Shown here: positions 11,928 to 23,905 of the stretch, in pieces | Layout of the letters: each line of letters begins with the position of its first letter | Numbering within the stretch: position 1 is the stretch's first letter | Assembly: GCF_016086655.4 (NCBI RefSeq) | Contig: NC_052135.2 | Span: 13,420,363-13,484,362, forward strand | Length of the DNA: 64,000 nt | Source of the DNA: Lepeophtheirus salmonis | Taxonomy: Eukaryota > Arthropoda > Copepoda > Siphonostomatoida > Caligidae | Reading direction: 5' to 3' | Program-made: the position numbers and the translations under genes | Notes under the pieces: model-generated | What the model was told of the DNA's origin: nothing | Databases searched by the model: none | Seen by the model: only the letters and a program-made list of their open reading frames with translations

Positions 11928-12829
11928 GTATCAAGAATTATAATCCTTAAGTTTCAAGTTTATGTTCATCATGTTGTCATATGGATGTACAACTATTTTT
12001 TTTTTTTTTCACTGAATCATTCTTAAGAAAAAAAAACGTATTTTTATTTCTTCTTTATAAAATAAATATACCATTTGAAAAAAGAAAGAGAAAAAAATAT
12101 ATTGTACATACACATACTACTAAGAGAGTATTGTACAACAATTGCTCATGCTTCCATCTAGTTATTCATTGTATAGATTTGACTCGTCAACACAAAACAT
12201 TTACCCATTTTGGGCTTGATCTACCCGAAATCGGTATTCCGCTTTACATAAAATTATATTTTGTGAGAACATCCTCAAGAGTGGAAGAATTTGACAAGAC
12301 CGTTTACGTGTAAAGAACTTATACAAGTAAATTGTACAAATTAAGAGAAGGAGTTACTTTTTACAGGCCGAATACGCTCATTTTCTCTTCTCTAATAATA
12401 AGATTCGCATTAGATACATTGTTCATTTTTTTTTTGTGTGTGGATGTAAAACTTTTAAAATCTGGACAAAATAAGTACAGCATCGTTTTAAAAACGTTTG
12501 ACTTATGAATGGGGCCCTAAGGTAGCAAAAAGTGAGAATGACTATGAAAAAAAAATATAAATAAATAGATGTTATTGTTGAAAGGGCCTATCACGGGCAA
12601 ATTGAGTATCATAATTCAAATAAAGATTCATAAATATAGTTAACAATCTTGGGCATCTTAAACTCATCCTAGAAATGTGTATAGAAGGCCTTTAATTTTC
12701 CAAAGTACTTGGCCTATGAAATTTTGGGCTCTATGTATATATGATGTAAAAAAATGAATGTGACATTATCTCTTATTCTTGATTTATAAACGATTGACTC
12801 GTAATTCACCAAATATGCATCTCAATTAC

Positions 12830-13136
12830 CTGAATGGAAAGAACGTGAGTGTCCCATTATCAGAGACGAAACGAAGGCCCGTTGGATCCGTTCGTATTTT
12901 TGTATCCCTTTGATACCATTGAACCTGAACGTTTTTCCCTCGAGCAATGCACTCCAATCGAAGTCCAGTACTATTAGAGAAAGCTGCTTCATTTGGAGGC
13001 TCCACAATCCATCGAAGTCCTTCTAGAGAGGAGGAGCGAGTATCTGGGGGACGGAGAAAGTTATTTAATTCTGCAGATTCCTCTTCATCCTCCTTGGAAG
13101 ACTCAAAGTAGGAATGGTGATAGGTGAGACCATCAA
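12830..13136 (-). CDS. Dscam: Dscam exon 2: N-terminal extension and most of Ig1
   Basis: The exon runs from acceptor TTATTCATTTCAG to donor TTCAG/GTAATT (307 nt, starting after codon base 1 and ending after base 2). It first encodes an acidic, Ser-rich stretch of about 35 residues, including KEDEEESAELNN. Ig1 follows, with W-I-V-E-P-P-N at its start, the first cysteine in LRLECIARG, the core tryptophan in VQWYQRD, and GLRFVSDNGTLTFFPFR. That last segment matches the Dscam Ig1 pattern 'GLR...NGTLVFPPFR'. The second Ig1 cysteine lies on the next exon. An ATG 22 bases upstream of the exon, in the intron, opens a longer ORF but follows no start logic and is rejected as the initiator. The acidic extension is longer than the short linker of fly Dscam1. 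Confidence 0.85.
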
Positions 13137-14522
13137 CTGAAATGAATAAGAATTGCATTTTTAATTTATTAAATTTATGACTGATTCAAGAATATATATA
13201 ACATAATATCAACATTGTAGGATACTGGATTATTTATTGAATACCTAGTTACAAATATCAAGATGCTAGGCTATATTTTTGTGAAGAGAAGTGTGATTAA
13301 TGTTTTTTTTACCTATTAAACAATTTGTTGACAAATAGTATGCAATATGGTAGAAGAAATAATAGCAATGTTGTCCATAGATGATCCAAAAAAGTGGTTT
13401 TACACCTATATCCCAGCGTTATTTAGTCATTACTTAATAGTAGATGTCGACACTACACTACTTTTCAAAAGCTCGGCATGCTTTAGTTAGCTATATGCTA
13501 CCGTTGAGCATGGAACTGTTTAGAAGGGTTGAATATAGTGCTTTGCTATGTACAATATATTTTATTTCAATGTATATTGACCCCCTATCAAGAAGAATTA
13601 AACTTTATATTGATCAATATGGCTATGAAAATATAATATAAGTTTAGAAGGTTATGAAATCAACTTTCTGACAATATACATCAAAATTATTTGAGTTTGT
13701 TGGGTATTTCTTAGAGAAGTCATATATATATTTTGTCAAAGTCATGTATGTAGTTATATCCCCCAAAAATGAATGAGGTTTTTTCTGCTTGTGTTATTGT
13801 CTTTTCTATATATTTTTTAGTTTCTTTTAATGTTATGGGATTTCTTCAAGTTAAAAAATGAGAATAATATTTTGCTGTTTATATATAAGGGGATTAGTTG
13901 TCATTCTAATTCAGTTCATCAGACGGATGAAACCTTAACTCATGGATTCCATTCATAATTACACCATTTGTTTAAACGAATAAGACCATGCTTTATGCAA
14001 AATTTCAAGTATTTTAGTATCTTCATTAAAATCGAGATATGAACATGTAAAGGTTGACATATTTGAATCCGAAAGCAGAGTAAAAACTCCCTTCCGGAAA
14101 ACATACTTCACATACAAATCACAATAAAATCCTTCTTTTTTAGATTAAGATCTTCAAATTTGTAATATTATTAATGAACAAATCTGTCAATTATTCAAAA
14201 AAAGATGTTTCTCGGCGTATACATGTCTAGAAAATTCGTGACGACATATTTCTATGAGCAAAAATGTTGCAATTTATGTAGTTAATGACGATATTGGTAT
14301 GTAAATTTGCATAGAGTTTTTTCTTAGTAGTTTAAGCAAATGATGTAAAAATGAATCAAATGTGTGAACATCCGTTTGATAAATTGACATGGAATGACAC
14401 AATCCTAGATTTAAATGAAGATGTTGTACCTTAGTTGGTACATTTAGATTAATAAAGCAAAGTACGTATATATGTGTGGATTATATATTATCCTTTTTTA
14501 GTGTATCTTAAACATGATTTGA
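13137..14522. other. Non-coding stretch in intron 1
   Basis: AT-rich sequence with no recognised exon, repeat family or transposon end. Small ORFs here are composition-driven. Confidence 0.5.
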
Positions 14523-14804
14523 CAGGGCCGTCCACATGGGAAGGGCTGTATCCTCCCTCAAATTAAATAATTTTTGATTCCTACCAGAAAATTCAATATT
14601 TGAATTTTTTTCCCAAAAATTAAATTTCATTGTCTGTGAATAGCTATAGACTTTAGATATTTTTATCCGAAAAAGTTTAATATTTAAAAATTTTTTCAAC
14701 AAATTTCAGTTTTTAAGAAGAACTATGGAGTTTTGAATTTTTTCAAAATATTGTAATTTTCCGGAACAAAAATATATATATATATAATCCTGCGGACGGT
14801 CCTG
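14523..14804 (+). mobile_element. Family C element with 5-bp target duplication TTTGA
   Basis: The left end is CAGGGCCGTCCACATGGG and the right end tgcggacggtcctg, giving imperfect TIRs. TTTGA is present on both sides (14518-14522 and 14805-14809). The 282-bp interior carries a unit with tgtgaatagctatagac and an AT tract near the right end. It is the smallest complete copy and is useful for defining the family's ends. Confidence 0.85.
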
Positions 14805-15235
14805 TTTGAAGACTTTTATTCAACAAAAAGCGTGTGTAGCTTAAGTTCAGACAGGTAGCGGTCTAGAGACTAAAAAAATACTCCCTGGCTCATCACGTCA
14901 TTTTTTTTTTTTTTTAAATTAAGTCTTTGTTATAATTCTTTTATTTTTGAGGGAGAACATATTTGGTTTAAGTAGCTACGTTTAGTTTGACATAAAAATT
15001 TGAGGGTAGGACCAATGATTTTCTGGGAGCTTAACTTTTTTTTTATACCCCAATCATAGTATCGTAATAAATATTTCATAGTGTATTAATGCTTCTGCCA
15101 TCTCCCTACTCAGTGATCTCCGATCTCCATTATTTCTATCATTATCAACAAGGAATACTCCTTTATAAGGAAACTAATGTACTTATGTATTTAAGAACAA
15201 AAACCACTTTCTTAGCCACAGAAAGAGAGAGAGAG

Positions 15236-15267
<32 letters not shown>

Positions 15268-16282
15268 AGAACGTCATTATTAAACTATTATAGACAGACA
15301 GACAAATTTATTTATTTTTTATTGTTAATTGAATGTACAATTTCTCCCTCAGCAGTCAGCTTAGCTCAGAGGGGGAAATGAGGTCATTCTTATTAGGGGT
15401 AAAAGTATATATTTTACTCTCTGAGTAGTACACACAAATCATTTACATGATGTTAATACTTTTAACGAGTTCCATTCTCATTTTTTTTATTTTTTCCACT
15501 TCAAATTCATTCATCAGAAAAAAAAAAAACTATTTGGAAACTTTTCTCACTTTTTCTTATTTTATTTCGAGATAAATCAAATTTTACTCGATAACAAAAA
15601 AACAAAGATGTACATTCATAGAGCTGTACATCTAAAAGTTATAAATTTTGTTACAGATTTACTTCTAAAGGAAAATTTCTTTTTGTATTTTAAAGAAAAG
15701 ATTTCAAATGTACTGTGGATACTTCAAGTTTCATTGAAATTCATTGAACAAAGAGATAAAACCATGGAGAACAAAATACGTAGATTCCTCCGACAAATAT
15801 AAATTGATTGGCAGTTTTTCACAGAAAGACTGTTGTAAATTAAAATCGTCAATATGCAGCAATTAATGTCAGCTATGATAGCAAAGGTTAAAAACAAAGA
15901 TAGATTAATACCTAAAATAGTGTATATACAATTATTATAGATCTACTTCTGTTAGTATTATTCGTAATTTTACCAATTAATTCAAAGATAAGCTACCTCC
16001 CTTTAATTCTGATGAGTAATTGTATGATACAAAAAAATACAATTTGGATCAGGAATTGCATTTTTTATCCTCCAAGTGAATAAATAAATAAATTTACCCA
16101 CAACAACCTCAATTAGGTGAAAATAAAAATATATCAAAGTTATTTATTAGGTATTTGGGAATAAAAGGGTTAGTTAGAGATATAGTCTTTTCCCAAGGGA
16201 CGTTTCTTTCTTTCTATCTCTCTATGATTGTTAACTTCGTATTTTTGATATAAGTAAATATATATCACATCGTTACATTTAT
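14805..16282. other. Non-coding stretch with poly-A tract
   Basis: AT-rich sequence. A (GA)n tract runs into about 28 consecutive A at 15237-15265, which produces a spurious lysine-rich ORF. No gene is supported. Confidence 0.5.
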
Positions 16283-16745
16283 TCTATCTTGCAACCTTCC
16301 CTCAAAAAAGACCAAAAAGACGTCCAAAAACGTTTGGTAGTCGGTAAATTCTTTCTATCTATGGAACTATTATTCAATAATTGTTTGGGAATTGTTCATA
16401 GGTTAATAAGTGTTGAGTATAGTTCAACTAGTCAACGTTCAAAACACTCATTAAGGGGGAAAAAGCAGAAAAATTAACATTTGACAACATAACACAGAGT
16501 AAATTCAGTATGTCGTTACTTTTATTTTATATCGCAACCTTTTTTATAACTAATTGGTTTTTAGGCAATTCTTTGAACCATGGACTTAATTTGCAAATAT
16601 TCTGTGGCATTGTTAACAACTTATCAGCAAAAGCCAATTCCAAATCATCCAATCCGTTGATCAGAGCACTGATTAGGATAAAGGAAGCAAAAATACACTG
16701 TACATTTTTTTGTTAGGCAAATAACGCCATGACAGTTGTTCGTGA
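16283..16745 (+). repeat. Dispersed repeat J, two tandem diverged copies
   Basis: Two units, about 16283-16530 and 16535-16745, both begin with gcaacctttNctc/t. They share 'tttggtagtNNgtaaattctttctatctatggaact'-type segments or the 'cactgattagg...aaggaagcaaaaa...tttttttgttaggcaaataacgccatgac' tail. The same family recurs at 32968-33240. Function is unknown. Confidence 0.55.
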
Positions 16746-17595
16746 TGGAATATATATGACGATCTATAAACTATCCTTGCAGAAAATAAAAAGTACATTC
16801 AAATCTTGTTAAATTATATGTTGAATGATTGACATATTATTTACAAGGAGTAGTACTCGACATTACCCAGAGTTATTAGGCGTCGACGAACATGCATATA
16901 ACATTGCTTTAATAATAGAGAGGATCCCTTCTAAGAAATCCTTAGTGCAACTCATAGTTTTTTGTGAACACTTACATGTAGCTACTCAATATTTAAATAT
17001 TCCCTGATCAAGAATAGAAGAATAATAATAACATCTTCCGCATTTTTTGAAAAATGGTATTTACCTATACACAGGTTGTTGCTAGAAATGATTCTTTCAC
17101 TCCTTAGATAATCCAAATATCACTATATGTTGTACATACATACATATACACTTTGTTTTATTAATATAGATTATATATGTACAAATACATATATTTTACC
17201 ATCTTGATATGGAGATTAAATAAAGAAAAAGGTATCCTCTTCCTTTCTTTTTATTCTTGATCTTCATTTTACTATAAACTCGGTAGTTCTTCTTCAAGAT
17301 ATTTGAAAATACATAAATATGTGCCAAGGTCAAAGACACACATTGATTTGAAATAATCTCCTTCCATCCCCCCTTTTTTTTTCTCTCTTAACCTTCCATT
17401 TTTTCACATTTATTTTTATTTTTTCAAATCCCTCTCTCTCTCCATTGTGCCATAGATTAAATCTCAACTCCCCTCCCCAACCAAGTCGGTGGTTTATATT
17501 ATATCATATCTACCTATTATTATTATTTTTTTAAGACCTTTTTTGTTAAGCCCCTGGTCAGAGTATTTCGATTTTTTTTTTAAAAATCAGAATCC
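16746..17595. other. Non-coding stretch
   Basis: AT-rich DNA with a pyrimidine-rich stretch at 17360-17445. No gene or repeat end is recognised. Confidence 0.45.
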
Positions 17596-17602
17596 GAGTC
17601 TA

Positions 17603-17951
17603 CCGGGCCAAACGTAAGTATTTACTTTTCTCACTTACGCCTATTTTGAGATGTTAAGAGTCATTTTTTTTACAATGTTATGAATAGCTAAGTTGTAGAA
17701 CACATAAATAGCTGTCGATTGCTAACAAAAACATTGTCCTAGTTGCCGCCACCATGAGCACACAATACAAGAAGAGGATTGAGATAGCAGTGCTCCTTCG
17801 AGCAGGATTGTCCGGGAAGGCCATCGGGGAGCAGACAAGGGCCTCAAAAAAGACGATTTGTAACATCGTCTATGAATGGAATATTCTAAATCGTCTTTCC
17901 TCGAGGCACCAGTTCATGTTGGATCTACAGTCTCATACAGAATATCTCTAG
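17603..17951 (+). pseudogene. Tc1/mariner-type transposase, N-terminal fragment
   Basis: ATG at 17754, in the context gccgccaccATG, opens MSTQYKKRIEIAVLLRAGLS, then KAIGEQTRASKKTICNIV. This is a helix-turn-helix DNA-binding start of a mariner-superfamily transposase. After about 42 residues the similarity is lost and the frame ends at 17951, so the DDE catalytic domain is missing. The leader from taccgggccaaacgtaagta (about 17602) through gttaagagtcattttttt and agctgtcgattgc matches the leader of the minus-strand relic at 33625-34915. The two loci are therefore copies of one family. The right end of the element was not found. Confidence 0.7.
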
Positions 17952-18345
17952 TCAATCCAAAACTACTCTTAACTAACAAAATTATAATAATTTATTCATT
18001 TTTCGGAGTAAATTTTACGAAATATCATTTTGGGCGTTTCATAAGTATTCCTACACAAAGAGCAAAATTCCTTAATACATTGTGACATAGCCTTTGGCTT
18101 TCTTCAAAATATTGAATACGCTTGGGAGAAGTACTTACCAAATTGAGGCAAACACTGAAATCAATGTTGTCCCAGTCTTCTGGTCAGAATCTTCAAAGGT
18201 CATCGAATAATTTTGGGCTCAAATAAAGCAAAAAGATTAATCTAAAAAACTTTATGAGGCTTAAGCTGCTCTACTTCAAAAGATTCGTCAAATCGTCAGG
18301 GGCACCATGTAATTTTCATTGTATTTTATTTTTACATACCGTAAG

Positions 18346-18695
18346 TAGTGTTGTGTGGGTCCATTCTAGTTTTAGTACAGGTCCTATTAGGCCTTAGGAA
18401 TGCCGGTCCTTGAAATTTTTCATAAAAATATCAATGGTTTTTTAAGTCAAATTTGTATCAGGATTATTGCACGTATCTTGTAAAAAGTACTTTTTAATCC
18501 CCCCATTATAATAGAAAATATTCCGAACAAATTGTATAGTTATCTAGTTATATAATTTATTTTATTACTTAACGTAATAATTAAATAAAGGGAATGATTT
18601 TACCTTCTTCCAGGACAGACAAGTGGGACTGGAATTGATTGGACGGAATCTTACTGGACTACGGCCCTCGGTCCTAAATAAGCACCGACACAATA
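18346..18695. mobile_element. Possible hAT-like non-autonomous element
   Basis: The left end TAGTGTTGTGTGGGTCC and the right end ggtcctaaataagcaccgacac could be diverged inverted repeats. Interior segments rich in ggtcc/ggacc recall repeats F and G. No matching 8-bp flanks were found, so this is tentative. Confidence 0.3.
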
Positions 18696-19483
18696 ATAAC
18701 TGGATGGTCATCTTTTATACAATTATATCAATAATACCTCGTTGTGTTATATAAACATAGATTCCCATTATTTTCTATTTTATCATCCACAGATGAAAGT
18801 TTTGTAATTGGATCCATGAAATTTTTGTTAAACTTCTCAAATTGATGACTTCAAACCTCATATTTTAAATTGATGTATTTGTCTACTAATATAAAAATAA
18901 TAGACTTAATGATTTTCTGTTTGTTCTTTGTTTATTATTATGGTAAATGGTTTAAGAAAGACTCTAATTTTCCCGCCTCTTCTCACTAATCATTAATGAC
19001 AATGATATTACTGCTACATACTAGTAGTAGGCGATATAAAACAGAAGTTATACATATGTATGTATAAGTATAAATAATAACCAAAATGCGAACTTTATTA
19101 AGGCTATAAAAAAAAGGAGAGGACAGGCATGCAAGAGGAGAGGCCCAAGTATGTAGGTTGCTAATTTTTTTTTGTTATAAAACTTTTATAGCCTATTTTA
19201 TGAGATTTGTAGGAAAAAAACAAAAAGAAATATATGTTGTGTATATGTGCAAATGTTTTGCAATAACGCGAAACACAACTAAAATTAATAATATATATGT
19301 AGTAATAACATGCCTTGGTATTTTATTTATAATTTAAAGGCACAAAGGAATATATTTATTTGTTTCAAGTGCATTTTTTTACGTTTTTCATGCAGTTTTA
19401 TAATAGAATGGCGATGATTATGCATAGGTGGCTTACAATTTGCCCCAATCTTCACTCTTTTTTCTTAATATTGTACATGTTTG
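18696..19483. other. Non-coding stretch
   Basis: AT-rich sequence without supported features. Confidence 0.45.
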
Positions 19484-19745
19484 CAGGTGAGTCTGCAGGT
19501 AATGGGTTAGAGGGGATGTAGTCTCCTCCACAGTTATTTTGTTTTAGATTTTTACTAGAATTGATTTTTTTTCTCACAAATTGATTTTTGTGTATATAGC
19601 TAGATATTTTTAAAAGTTTTCTTCCAAAAATGATTGTTTTTGTGAATAGCTATGGATTTTTTAAATTTTTTAATAAATATTTATAAATTTTTGAATTTTT
19701 TTCACCCCAAAAATATGAATATAGAAAAGCAAAAAAAGTTCATTA
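19484..19745 (+). mobile_element. Family C element, left end only
   Basis: It begins CAGGTGAGTCTGCAGG, the family terminus with two changes, and contains gtgaatagctatgga units. The right terminus is absent, so the copy is truncated near 19745. Confidence 0.6.
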
Positions 19746-20129
19746 TTGAAAATTCACTTTGGTCATAATAGTGTCGTTAATTGGAGATTTTGCTAGTTCC
19801 TCAGGGGGTGTACACTGTTAAGAATTGCAAAACAACTGACCTATGTCTTTAAAGTTTTTTTAAACATTCCGTTCCAATGTAATTGCACTTTAAACAGGAA
19901 AATAAAATTTACATTTCTTCCCTGGGATGATATTCTTCTTTCAAACTTTTCATGCCTGGCGTTCCTAGCAAATTAATAATCTTTGAAAAATCGTTCTGTC
20001 TGTTAAAAATCATAGTTCTTTAAAAAAAAATTATGGCCAGCAGATCAAAAAACAAGACGACTCATGTATAAATGAGTGAGCTTTATTAGTCCATCCATTT
20101 AAGAAACTATAATAGATCCTTTAATTTGG

Positions 20130-20384
20130 CAAAAGATTTCCTTCAATAGCCGCCCTTCTGCCTCTTTTGGCGTGTCCGAAAAGAAAATCCTAGACTTTTA
20201 ATAGCTGTGTAATTTTTGCAATCCACTTTTTCAAAAAATTCATTTTTTCGTGAATAGCTATGAATTTTGGAAATTTTTCCAAACAATTTCAATTTTTGGA
20301 TAATTTTTTCAAAAAAAATCCAAAAACAAAGCCCCTCCCCCCTCCATAAATTTATATATGTATATAATCCTGCAAACACCCTGG
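20130..20384 (+). mobile_element. Family C element, right end only
   Basis: The interior is cgtgaatagctatgaattttg with AT tracts. The right side is gcccctcccccctcc, then tataatcctgcaaacaccctg. The left terminus is not recognised. Confidence 0.6.
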
Positions 20385-21189
20385 ACTACAAATACCTGGT
20401 GACCTGCCATTGAAAATATTAATTAATGCAAAAACATGTAATCGTACTCATTCACACACGCTCAATCAAAATATGACTAGGAAGGAGGCATTTGTAGAAT
20501 GCGAGGATAATAAAACTGTAAAATTTATCCACAAAAATCCCATCCCTAAGAATGACACGTGACTAAAGATGAACATGCGCACTTAAACCCTATCATAATT
20601 CAAGATGATTAATTCTTTTCCTTTTATACCAATCTATTTATTTACTTCATACCAATCTAAAGGTCAGTTGGCAACTATGAACAAGGCATTCATAGTAGTA
20701 AGAGGGAGGACAAAAAAAAGACAGAGTGATTTTACAATTTTAACTTACATACATATCCATATAAATAATAATTATTCGTCATGGAATGATATATCTTTTT
20801 ATCTTATTTATACATGATGTAACATTAAGTTATATGTAGTTAATTTATTCAATTCGAAAGCCGGACATGCTGTCACTTAAAATAAAAGCTGGGAAAAGAA
20901 GAGAAAATGAGGTATGTGTAAAATGATGGATTCTTTTAGACCATTAAGGATGAATAAATTGAGTGTTTTTCTTTTTTCTTTGCTTTACATTACCATTTTT
21001 TTATTTTATTTTTCCATCCAATGATAATCTTAATCTTTATTTTGTATTTTAAATCAAATAAAACTACAATGTTTCTTTATCTAATGGTCTTTATATATAA
21101 AAAGAAATTGAATATGTGCTACGATCATTATTTTGATCAATCTTAGAACGATTATATGTACTCCAAAGTCCATAATCATAAATTGATAT
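20385..21189. other. Non-coding stretch
   Basis: AT-rich sequence. A short plus-strand ORF at 20605 shows no family signature and is not accepted. Confidence 0.4.
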
Positions 21190-21300
21190 CTATTCTGTAT
21201 TAGAAACATGAGTAGGGTTGTAAATTTTTTAGTGTGCCAGTTTTGTTGTTGCTGGCAACCTAAACTTTATTTTCGAAAGCTGTTTTCAACTTTATTTCAT
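21190..21300 (-). repeat. Family A fragment
   Basis: It contains tttagtgtgccagttttgttgttg, ggcaacctaaac and aaagctgtt in the same order as 22790-22880 and 61955-62020, which lead into longer minus-strand family A copies. Here the family stops and mariner sequence follows. Confidence 0.5.
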
Positions 21301-21376
21301 TCTTGAGGAGAAAAAAAGCAAAGTATAAAGTTATCCAGAATTGGTAAAAATGATGGAGAGAAACACTGAAGAGTTA

Positions 21377-21745
21377 CGAGGGTCGTTTGAAAAGTCCGTA
21401 CTAAGTCTGAGAGCTGGCAATAATGGCGCCTATTCAGATTATCTTTAGTTATTAGCATCTCTTGGAAGAAACACACCATCTTTCAGCCAGATAAGTCTGT
21501 TTCTTTCTGTTTGACATTCCTTTGAATTGAGGAATCGGCCGGAAAGATTATTGCGATTGTCTTTTGGATTCGCAAGGAATTATCCTCATCGACTGGAAAA
21601 AGGTAAAATTATTACAAGTGCATATTATTCATCGTTATTGGACAGCTTGAAAACCAAGCTACAAGACAAACTCCACGATTGGTCCATAAAAATCACTGTC
21701 CAGTAAGACTGTGCACCAGCTCACACTCAGCAGTTGTGGTTGCAA
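21377..21745 (+). pseudogene. Mariner transposase relic, DDE part (plus strand)
   Basis: The left end cgagggtcgtttgaaaagtc follows a TA dinucleotide and is the terminus type of one mariner group. After a gap the plus strand encodes D-S-Q-G-I-I-L-I-D-W-K-K (about 21565-21603), part of the catalytic core. A frameshifted lysine/leucine helix and a decayed 'CAPAHTQQ' (about 21707-21732) follow. The N-terminal half is missing and there are several stops. The element is inactive. Confidence 0.7.
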
Positions 21746-21754
21746 AATAGGGTT

Positions 21755-22035
21755 CCAACACTAGATGCCCACAACACTAGCAATCTCACAAACCTTCACT
21801 CTTCTGTCATCCATCAGAACATAATGGATTTTATCAATGATTTCTTGAGTAGTAACCTCAAAACAGAACGTTCAGCGTCTGCCCATATGACCCCTCTGTC
21901 ATAAACCTAATCAGGTGAAGTCCTTATAATGTTTAGTATGCTTCTTTTTAGTCTACTGAGGAGTTTTGCCTTTCATAAAGTAATGTTTAATCATCACACG
22001 AAATTCGTCTATTTTTATCCCACTCCCTACAAATT
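21755..22035 (-). pseudogene. Mariner transposase relic, N-terminal part (minus strand)
   Basis: Read on the minus strand it gives M-I-K-H-Y-F-M-K-G-K-T-P-Q near 22000, then stops, then an intact block TTQEIIDKIHYVLMDDRRVK with CEIASVVGI (about 21765-21850). These match the helix-turn-helix region of mariner transposases. It ends abruptly next to the plus-strand DDE relic at 21377-21745, so the two halves lie in opposite orientation. Confidence 0.7.
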
Positions 22036-22779
22036 TGTACATTTTGCAGAAAATCAGTGTATCAATAAATAAAAAAATAAATAATTTGGTCACTTTACGC
22101 CTTTTAAGTTAAGAAATTAACATATTTTCTTTAAATTTCCCTTTGCATTATCATTTAAGTCCATTGAGATAAAACTTTTTTTTAGACGACTAAATAAACA
22201 AAAAAAAGAAAATCCTAACATAAATCCTTTCCTGGTTTTTTTCAACAACCCAAGAGACAAAGCCTTTTTTTAAAAATATTTCTCCTTACAAGATATTACA
22301 GAGCAATGGATTTTTAATTTTCTATTGTACTTATGAAGGCACTTTGATAATTTTTCAAATTTATTTCTCATCTATTTTTTGCGTAAAAATGGTTTTCAAA
22401 TATGGACATCATATTAAAAACGGACTTTAATTTAATATTGTTGCGTCTTTATGATGAAATATACATTTTTTATATATAATAGAGCCATTAACTCCGACTG
22501 GTTACAAAATATAAAAACAAATAAAAATCTATGAGGCAATGAAGAATTTATTAATTTAATAACAATTTTCTTAATTTAATTTGATTTTTTCGTGCTCATT
22601 ACGTTTATCTTGGTGAATAATATATATCTATTCTCTTGTATTTTATAAATTACAACGAAAAGTGATCTCTGTCAGTAGATGTGTCGTCTCTAAAAATTAC
22701 TAAATTTTTCCTAACGTTCTCTAAAGTTGGTATTTTACATTCGCCTCAATTTAACAAATATTTGCATCCCTAATTATAA

Positions 22780-23070
22780 TTAGGATGGTAAATCCTAAAT
22801 ATTGTTTAGTGTGCAAATTTTGTTGTTGTTGGTTACTTAAACGGTGTTTTAAATTTTCTAAAGCTGTTATCATTGATCATTCATTTTGAAGGAAACCACA
22901 TCGAGAGTGTGTAATGCGTACCTCTTTCTAAGACTCAGAGTAGAATTGATGATCAAAAAAGAATTAACTCTTGCATATGTCCGTGATTGATAAGGAGTGG
23001 GATTTGTGTTTATTCCAACTAATTTAGCAGTTGCTTCCACCTAATTTAATTAAACCTCTTACTAGTTTTT
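22780..23070 (-). repeat. Family A copy
   Basis: It shows, in family order, tagtgtgcaaattttgttgttg, aaagctgttatca, gactcagagtagaattgatg, ggagtgggatttgtgttta and a cagttgc-like end. It is diverged and incomplete. Confidence 0.55.
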
Positions 23071-23469
23071 TTCTGCCTACGAAACATTATTTAATTTGTC
23101 AAAATAACCTTGGTTATTTTGGGGTTTCTTTTACATGCCCAAAAATGTTACGATTTACAATCATAGTTAAAATACAATTACAGATTCCTCAATACTGCAT
23201 CTGAAAGAGACAAAACTACAAATAATTGTTAAAAACTCTAGATTTGATAGAATAATGAAGATAAATCAGAAATTTCCCTCAAAAAAAGAGCAAAAAAAAC
23301 CATGGAAATACACTAACTTTTTAAATGTTGGGGTGTCCTAATACCCCTAGAAAGTAACAATGTTTAATTGAACAACAAAAAAGTATATATTATATATAAA
23401 GTGTATGTATTTCCTGTTTCAAAGTACTACTGTCCCATTTGGACCATTTCGAACAAAAGGAAAAGTTCT

Positions 23470-23905
23470 GATGTTGAATACTAAAGTAATATTTAATATA
23501 AAAATTTCAAAAATTAAATTAAAATATTAAATTTTTTGGGAAAAAAATTTATAATCCTTCATAAAATAATAAATTTTTAGGAAAAAGTTTCAAAAATACA
23601 TAGTTATTGTCAAAAGATTAAATTTTTTTACGAAAAAAATTTCAAAAATCCATATTTGTTCACAAAAATTGACTTTTTCGAAATTTTTTATCAAGAATTC
23701 ACTGTAATTCACATAAAATTAATTTTTTTTGAGAAAAAATTCAAAAATCCAATCCCATTCATAAAAATTCAAAAAATTAATTTTTTTTGAAAAAAAAAAA
23801 TTCAAATACTTAATTTCTATTAAAAAGTAATTGTTTTTATTCTTGTTGTTTTTTTTTTGGGAGGGGGAGGGCTTCAACCCTTCAAGCTCACTCACTGCAG
23901 ACGTC
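23470..23905 (-). mobile_element. Family C element, one end
   Basis: The interior is tandem AT-rich units with caaaaatccatagNtNttcaca. The right-hand end is gggagggggagggcttc followed by actgcagacgtcctt, the GC-rich terminus type. The left terminus is not recognisable. Confidence 0.6.

Larger units (their letters stand above)
10020..12829 (-). other. Dscam intron 2
   Basis: A 2.8-kb intron corresponding to the position of the fly exon 4 array. It holds a complete family C element (10306-10673) and a complete hAT-like MITE (11492-11927), both with target duplications. No second copy of the Ig1/Ig2 exon is visible. Confidence 0.7.

Noticed and set aside
4368..12829. Hidden alternative Dscam exons in introns 2-4
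   Set aside because: Looked for minus-strand acceptor plus the CEIPS, DAYVIRG or QGFPVP patterns and found only one of each. A profile search could still reveal diverged ones.
12826..13158. ATG at 13158 as the start of a 110-codon Dscam-like ORF
   Set aside because: The ATG lies in the intron, upstream of a clear splice acceptor (AG at 13137-13138), and gives no signal peptide. The exon is better joined to an upstream exon.
15089..15283. Lysine-rich ORF
   Set aside because: Created by the poly-A tract at 15237-15265.
15350..15375. tRNA-like segment (cttagctcagaggggg)
   Set aside because: It resembles a D-arm by chance only; no T-arm, acceptor pairing or anticodon loop can be laid out around it.
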